From Klebsiella pneumoniae (GTDB taxonomy: Bacteria; Pseudomonadota; Gammaproteobacteria; Ga0077536): a DNA stretch of 6,331 bases. The position numbers and the translations under genes were made by a program. Location: contig CAMCBY010000254.1 in assembly GCA_945873015.1 (NCBI GenBank), forward strand, positions 1 through 6,331, read 5' to 3'. This document shows positions 3,921 to 6,331 of this stretch, one piece after another. Under the pieces are notes generated by a model that did not search any database, had not been told where the DNA came from, and was given only the letters and a program-made list of their open reading frames with translations. Each line of letters starts with the position of its first letter. The stretch's first letter is position 1.

Positions 3921-5804
3921 TTAACCTCGGGTGGCGGCGATGATGGCCTGGAAGGCCTGATCGGCGGCCTTGATGACCTGAGCCGCCGCCTGGAATGCCT
4001 GTTGGAAGCGCAACAGGTTGGCCGCTTCTTCTTCAAGATTGACCCCCGCCAACGAATCACGCGCCGCCTCGGCATTTTCGGTGAGGGTGCCGAGGGCCTG
4101 GCTGCTGACACGGGCCTGGGAGGCTGCCGCGCCCACCACGCCGGTCAGCACGCCGTAGACCTCCTGCAACGTGGCAGTGCCGCCTTCCAATATCGGCTTG
4201 GACTGCAGCTTGCTCAAGGCCAGTCCGTTGGTATTGTCGCCCGCGCCACCGGCATTGCTCTGCACGGTGAAGGTATCGCCAACGGCCGGGCTGCCGGTTA
4301 TCTGTATCCGCCAGCCGTTCAAATCGATGTTGCTGCCGTTGGTAAAAGCGACGCTCGCACCGACGCCATTGACCTTGTAGGTGGTGGGCGGATTGTCGAA
4401 CACCAGGGTGGTAGTGGTGAGCAGTGCCGCGTTGGTTGCGTCCAGCACCTCGGCTCGCGAGATAGTCGAGTCGCTTATGTTGCTGTTGGAGCGTGAAGTG
4501 CGGTTCGGTGCGGCCATCGCCAGCGACGCCGGATCGGTGGCCAGAAACTTCATCCCGCGAGGTACGGTTTTGGTCGGCTGGATGAGGAAGCTGTCGCCCG
4601 CCACCGGCGCGGTGCCGAATGCCAGAGTCATACCATCGACATTAAACGGACCGGCACCGCTCAAGGTGCGGCTGCTGCCGTCGGTCAATTTGAACAGAAG
4701 CAGATTCGTACCATCGTGGGTCAGTCGATAGTCGGAGTTGGTCAGCCCGCCGACATCATTCAAATTAAACGCCGCCGTCAGCGTGCCGGTATTGGAGGCA
4801 GGAAACTTCACCACCGGTGGCGGGATGGTGAACATGTCGCCACCCAAGGCGCCGCGCAGATCCATGCCTTGACGATGCTGTTCGTTCATCGAGAGGGCAA
4901 AAGTGGCCGCCATCTGCCCGATGGAATTACGCGCCGGTTCCAGCGTGCCGTCGCGGAAGGTCACCAGGGCACCGAGTTCACCGCCATTGATAGCGCTGGT
5001 GACTTGGGTCAGGGCGTTGCCGACCTTGAAGGAAATCTCGGTGCGCGAGGCATCGAGAATATTGGATGTCACCTGCAAGTCTTCAGAGTTGCCGCCGGTC
5101 ACCACCAACTGCCCGTCACCGATCAGGACATTGACCATACCGTCAGAGCGTTGCTGGGTGCTGACCCCGACCAGCTTGGACAGATCGACGAGCAATTGGT
5201 CGCGCTTGTCGAGCAGGTCGTTCGGTACCACGCCGCTCGCGAGGCCGGCACCGAGCGCGATGTCTTGGTTGATACGCGCGATGGAGCCGGTCAGGCTGTT
5301 GATTTTCTCGATCACGCCGCCCATCTGACGATTGACGCTACGCGCGAGACCGTTGAGCTGTTCTTCCTGTTCCTGGAAGCGCGAGACCGTGGCGCGCGCG
5401 CTCTCCACCACCACCTGGCGGGTGGCCATGAGACGCGGGTCGTTGTTAGCATCGCTCATCGAGTTGAAAAACGACTGGATGCCACTTGAGATCAGCGCAT
5501 CGCCAATTTGTGTATCGACTTGATCAATCAGTTCGACGGTCTTGTCGGCGAGCGCCTGGTTGGAAGTCGCGATGCGAAGCTGATCGACCAGGAAGTCGTT
5601 GGCGACGCGCGTGATCGACTGGATGTCGACGCCTTTGCCGGCAAAACCGATACCGATGAACTGTGGTTCGCGGGTCTCGAAGGTGACACGCTGGCGACTG
5701 TAACCGGCGGTGTTGACGTTGGCGATATTGTGGCCGGTGGTGGCGAGCCCACGCTGCGAAGCCAGCAGCGCCGATAAGCCGATATTGAAGATATCTCCGG
5801 ACAT
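3921..5804 (-). CDS. flgK: FlgK, flagellar hook-filament junction protein 1 (HAP1)
   Basis: This 627-residue protein is HAP1, secreted through the flagellar export apparatus and placed on the hook tip before FlgL. The N-terminal rod/hook signature is at about 1-40 (IFNIGLSALLASQRGLATTG, then IANVNTAGYSRQ). A long helical D1 region follows to about 325, including a Gln/Glu-rich coiled stretch at about 140-185. The middle, about 330-520, has two beta-rich modules, each ending in a GD-[ST]-F motif (AGDSFLIQPT at 402-411; VGDTFTVQSNA at 508-518). The C-terminus has the family signature GVNLEEEAANLLRFQQAFQAA (587-607) and a final amphipathic helix. It is longer than the enteric FlgK (about 550) and nearer to Pseudomonas FlgK; the extra length is in the surface-exposed middle. 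The ATG starts 1 nt after the flgJ stop and has only a weak Shine-Dalgarno, so translation probably depends on coupling to flgJ. Confidence 0.98.
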   Translation of the reverse strand: MSGDIFNIGLSALLASQRGLATTGHNIANVNTAGYSRQRVTFETREPQFIGIGFAGKGVDIQSITRVANDFLVDQLRIATSNQALADKTVELIDQVDTQIGDALISSGIQSFFNSMSDANNDPRLMATRQVVVESARATVSRFQEQEEQLNGLARSVNRQMGGVIEKINSLTGSIARINQDIALGAGLASGVVPNDLLDKRDQLLVDLSKLVGVSTQQRSDGMVNVLIGDGQLVVTGGNSEDLQVTSNILDASRTEISFKVGNALTQVTSAINGGELGALVTFRDGTLEPARNSIGQMAATFALSMNEQHRQGMDLRGALGGDMFTIPPPVVKFPASNTGTLTAAFNLNDVGGLTNSDYRLTHDGTNLLLFKLTDGSSRTLSGAGPFNVDGMTLAFGTAPVAGDSFLIQPTKTVPRGMKFLATDPASLAMAAPNRTSRSNSNISDSTISRAEVLDATNAALLTTTTLVFDNPPTTYKVNGVGASVAFTNGSNIDLNGWRIQITGSPAVGDTFTVQSNAGGAGDNTNGLALSKLQSKPILEGGTATLQEVYGVLTGVVGAAASQARVSSQALGTLTENAEAARDSLAGVNLEEEAANLLRFQQAFQAAAQVIKAADQAFQAIIAATRG

Positions 5805-5805
5805 G

Positions 5806-6331
5806 TCAGTTGCTCACTTGCGCTGCGTTCGGGTTGGCGCCGTCTAATCCGTCGCCGGCCAGGATGGCCATGATCTTGTTCGCATAGTTGGGGTCGGTGG
5901 CGTAACCCGCCGCCTCCAGTTGTCGCGCGTATTGACCAGCGTTGGCGCCATGCTCGAGGGCTTTCTGATAGCGCGGGTTATTGCCGATGAAATCGACGTA
6001 ATCACGAAAAGCACTCTTGGCATCGGGATAGGCTCGAAAACTCGCGTTGACCGTGACTGCACGGCCGCCGATGAATTCGGTGGTCGGTACCTTGACGCTC
6101 TGCCCGCTCCAACCGCGGCTGGCTTTGATGCCGAAATAATTGTGTGAGCTCGAACCGTCGGGCATGCGGATGACATGTTTGCCCCAACCCGATTCGAGCG
6201 CGGCCTGGGCCATCAAGGCGCGCGGCGCCACGCCGAGATCGCTCGCGGCGCTTGCCGCCACGGGTGCGAGTTCCTTGATGAAGGCCTGGCGATCGGCGGG
6301 CACATCGACATTCTTCTTGAATGCGGTTTCG
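5806..6331 (-). CDS. flgJ: FlgJ, flagellar rod-assembly muramidase, C-terminal part (cut by window edge)
   Basis: The frame stays open to the window edge and 174 residues are visible. It is the GH73-type peptidoglycan hydrolase domain of bifunctional FlgJ, which works in the periplasm to open the cell wall for the growing rod. Visible signatures are DLGVAPRALMAQAALESGWGK with the likely catalytic Glu in ALESGWG, then HNYFGIKASRGWSG, TTEF, FRAYPDAKSAFRDYVDF, NPRYQKAL with a conserved Tyr, and AAGYATDPNYANKI. The N-terminal rod-cap domain lies outside the window. The frame shows no break; a GTG at 6303-6301 is an internal Val, not the start, because the open frame continues upstream through it. 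The stop codon is 1 nt before the flgK ATG, as in the common flgJ-flgK-flgL order of gammaproteobacteria. Confidence 0.96.
   Translation of the reverse strand, partial: ETAFKKNVDVPADRQAFIKELAPVAASAASDLGVAPRALMAQAALESGWGKHVIRMPDGSSSHNYFGIKASRGWSGQSVKVPTTEFIGGRAVTVNASFRAYPDAKSAFRDYVDFIGNNPRYQKALEHGANAGQYARQLEAAGYATDPNYANKIMAILAGDGLDGANPNAAQVSN

Noticed and set aside
4716..5489. Plus-strand open frame of 257 codons inside flgK
   Set aside because: It is antisense to a fully supported FlgK; its composition reflects the GC-rich third positions of the other strand.

Overview
The window reads as a chromosomal flagellar locus of a gammaproteobacterium with a moderately GC-rich genome. The evidence is a FleQ/FlrA-type sigma-54 enhancer-binding master regulator followed by a FleS/FlrB-type PAS sensor kinase, which is the polar-flagellum hierarchy of Pseudomonas, Vibrio and relatives. 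It lies next to flgJ-flgK-flgL, and flgJ has the C-terminal muramidase domain typical of gammaproteobacteria. I cannot name a genus. Every gene is on the minus strand, so transcription runs from high to low coordinates.

In transcription order: (1) the 3' part of flgJ (window edge to 5806), the rod-assembly muramidase; (2) flgK (5804-3921), hook-filament junction protein 1, starting 1 nt after flgJ; (3) flgL (3915-2713), junction protein 2, starting 5 nt after flgK; (4) a GC-rich spacer (2712-2468) with a REP-like hairpin just after flgL; (5) a small 64-codon ORF (2467-2273) with a GTG start and a good Shine-Dalgarno, which may be a reduced FliT-like flagellar chaperone; (6) a regulatory spacer (2272-1983) with a sigma-70-type promoter, several dyads and a leader carrying GGGA motifs; (7) fleQ/flrA (1982-552); (8) a clear intrinsic terminator (534-506) and a consensus-quality sigma-54 promoter (475-460); (9) the 5' part of fleS/flrB (400 to the window edge), probably followed outside the window by its response regulator fleR/flrC.

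The layout gives a tiered circuit. fleQ is made from its own sigma-70-type promoter and its transcript stops at the terminator. FleQ with sigma-54 then fires the separate fleS promoter, and FleS with its partner regulator would activate late flagellar genes. flgJ, flgK and flgL are structural genes translated from tightly packed frames.

I see no new enzyme system, CRISPR array, prophage or transposase here. The points worth a second look are regulatory and organisational: the flagellin/cap cluster often found between flgL and fleQ is absent and replaced by about 680 bp holding only the small ORF; the fleQ promoter has a G7 tract in its spacer and several unassigned dyads; and the fleQ leader has a CsrA/RsmA-like arrangement.
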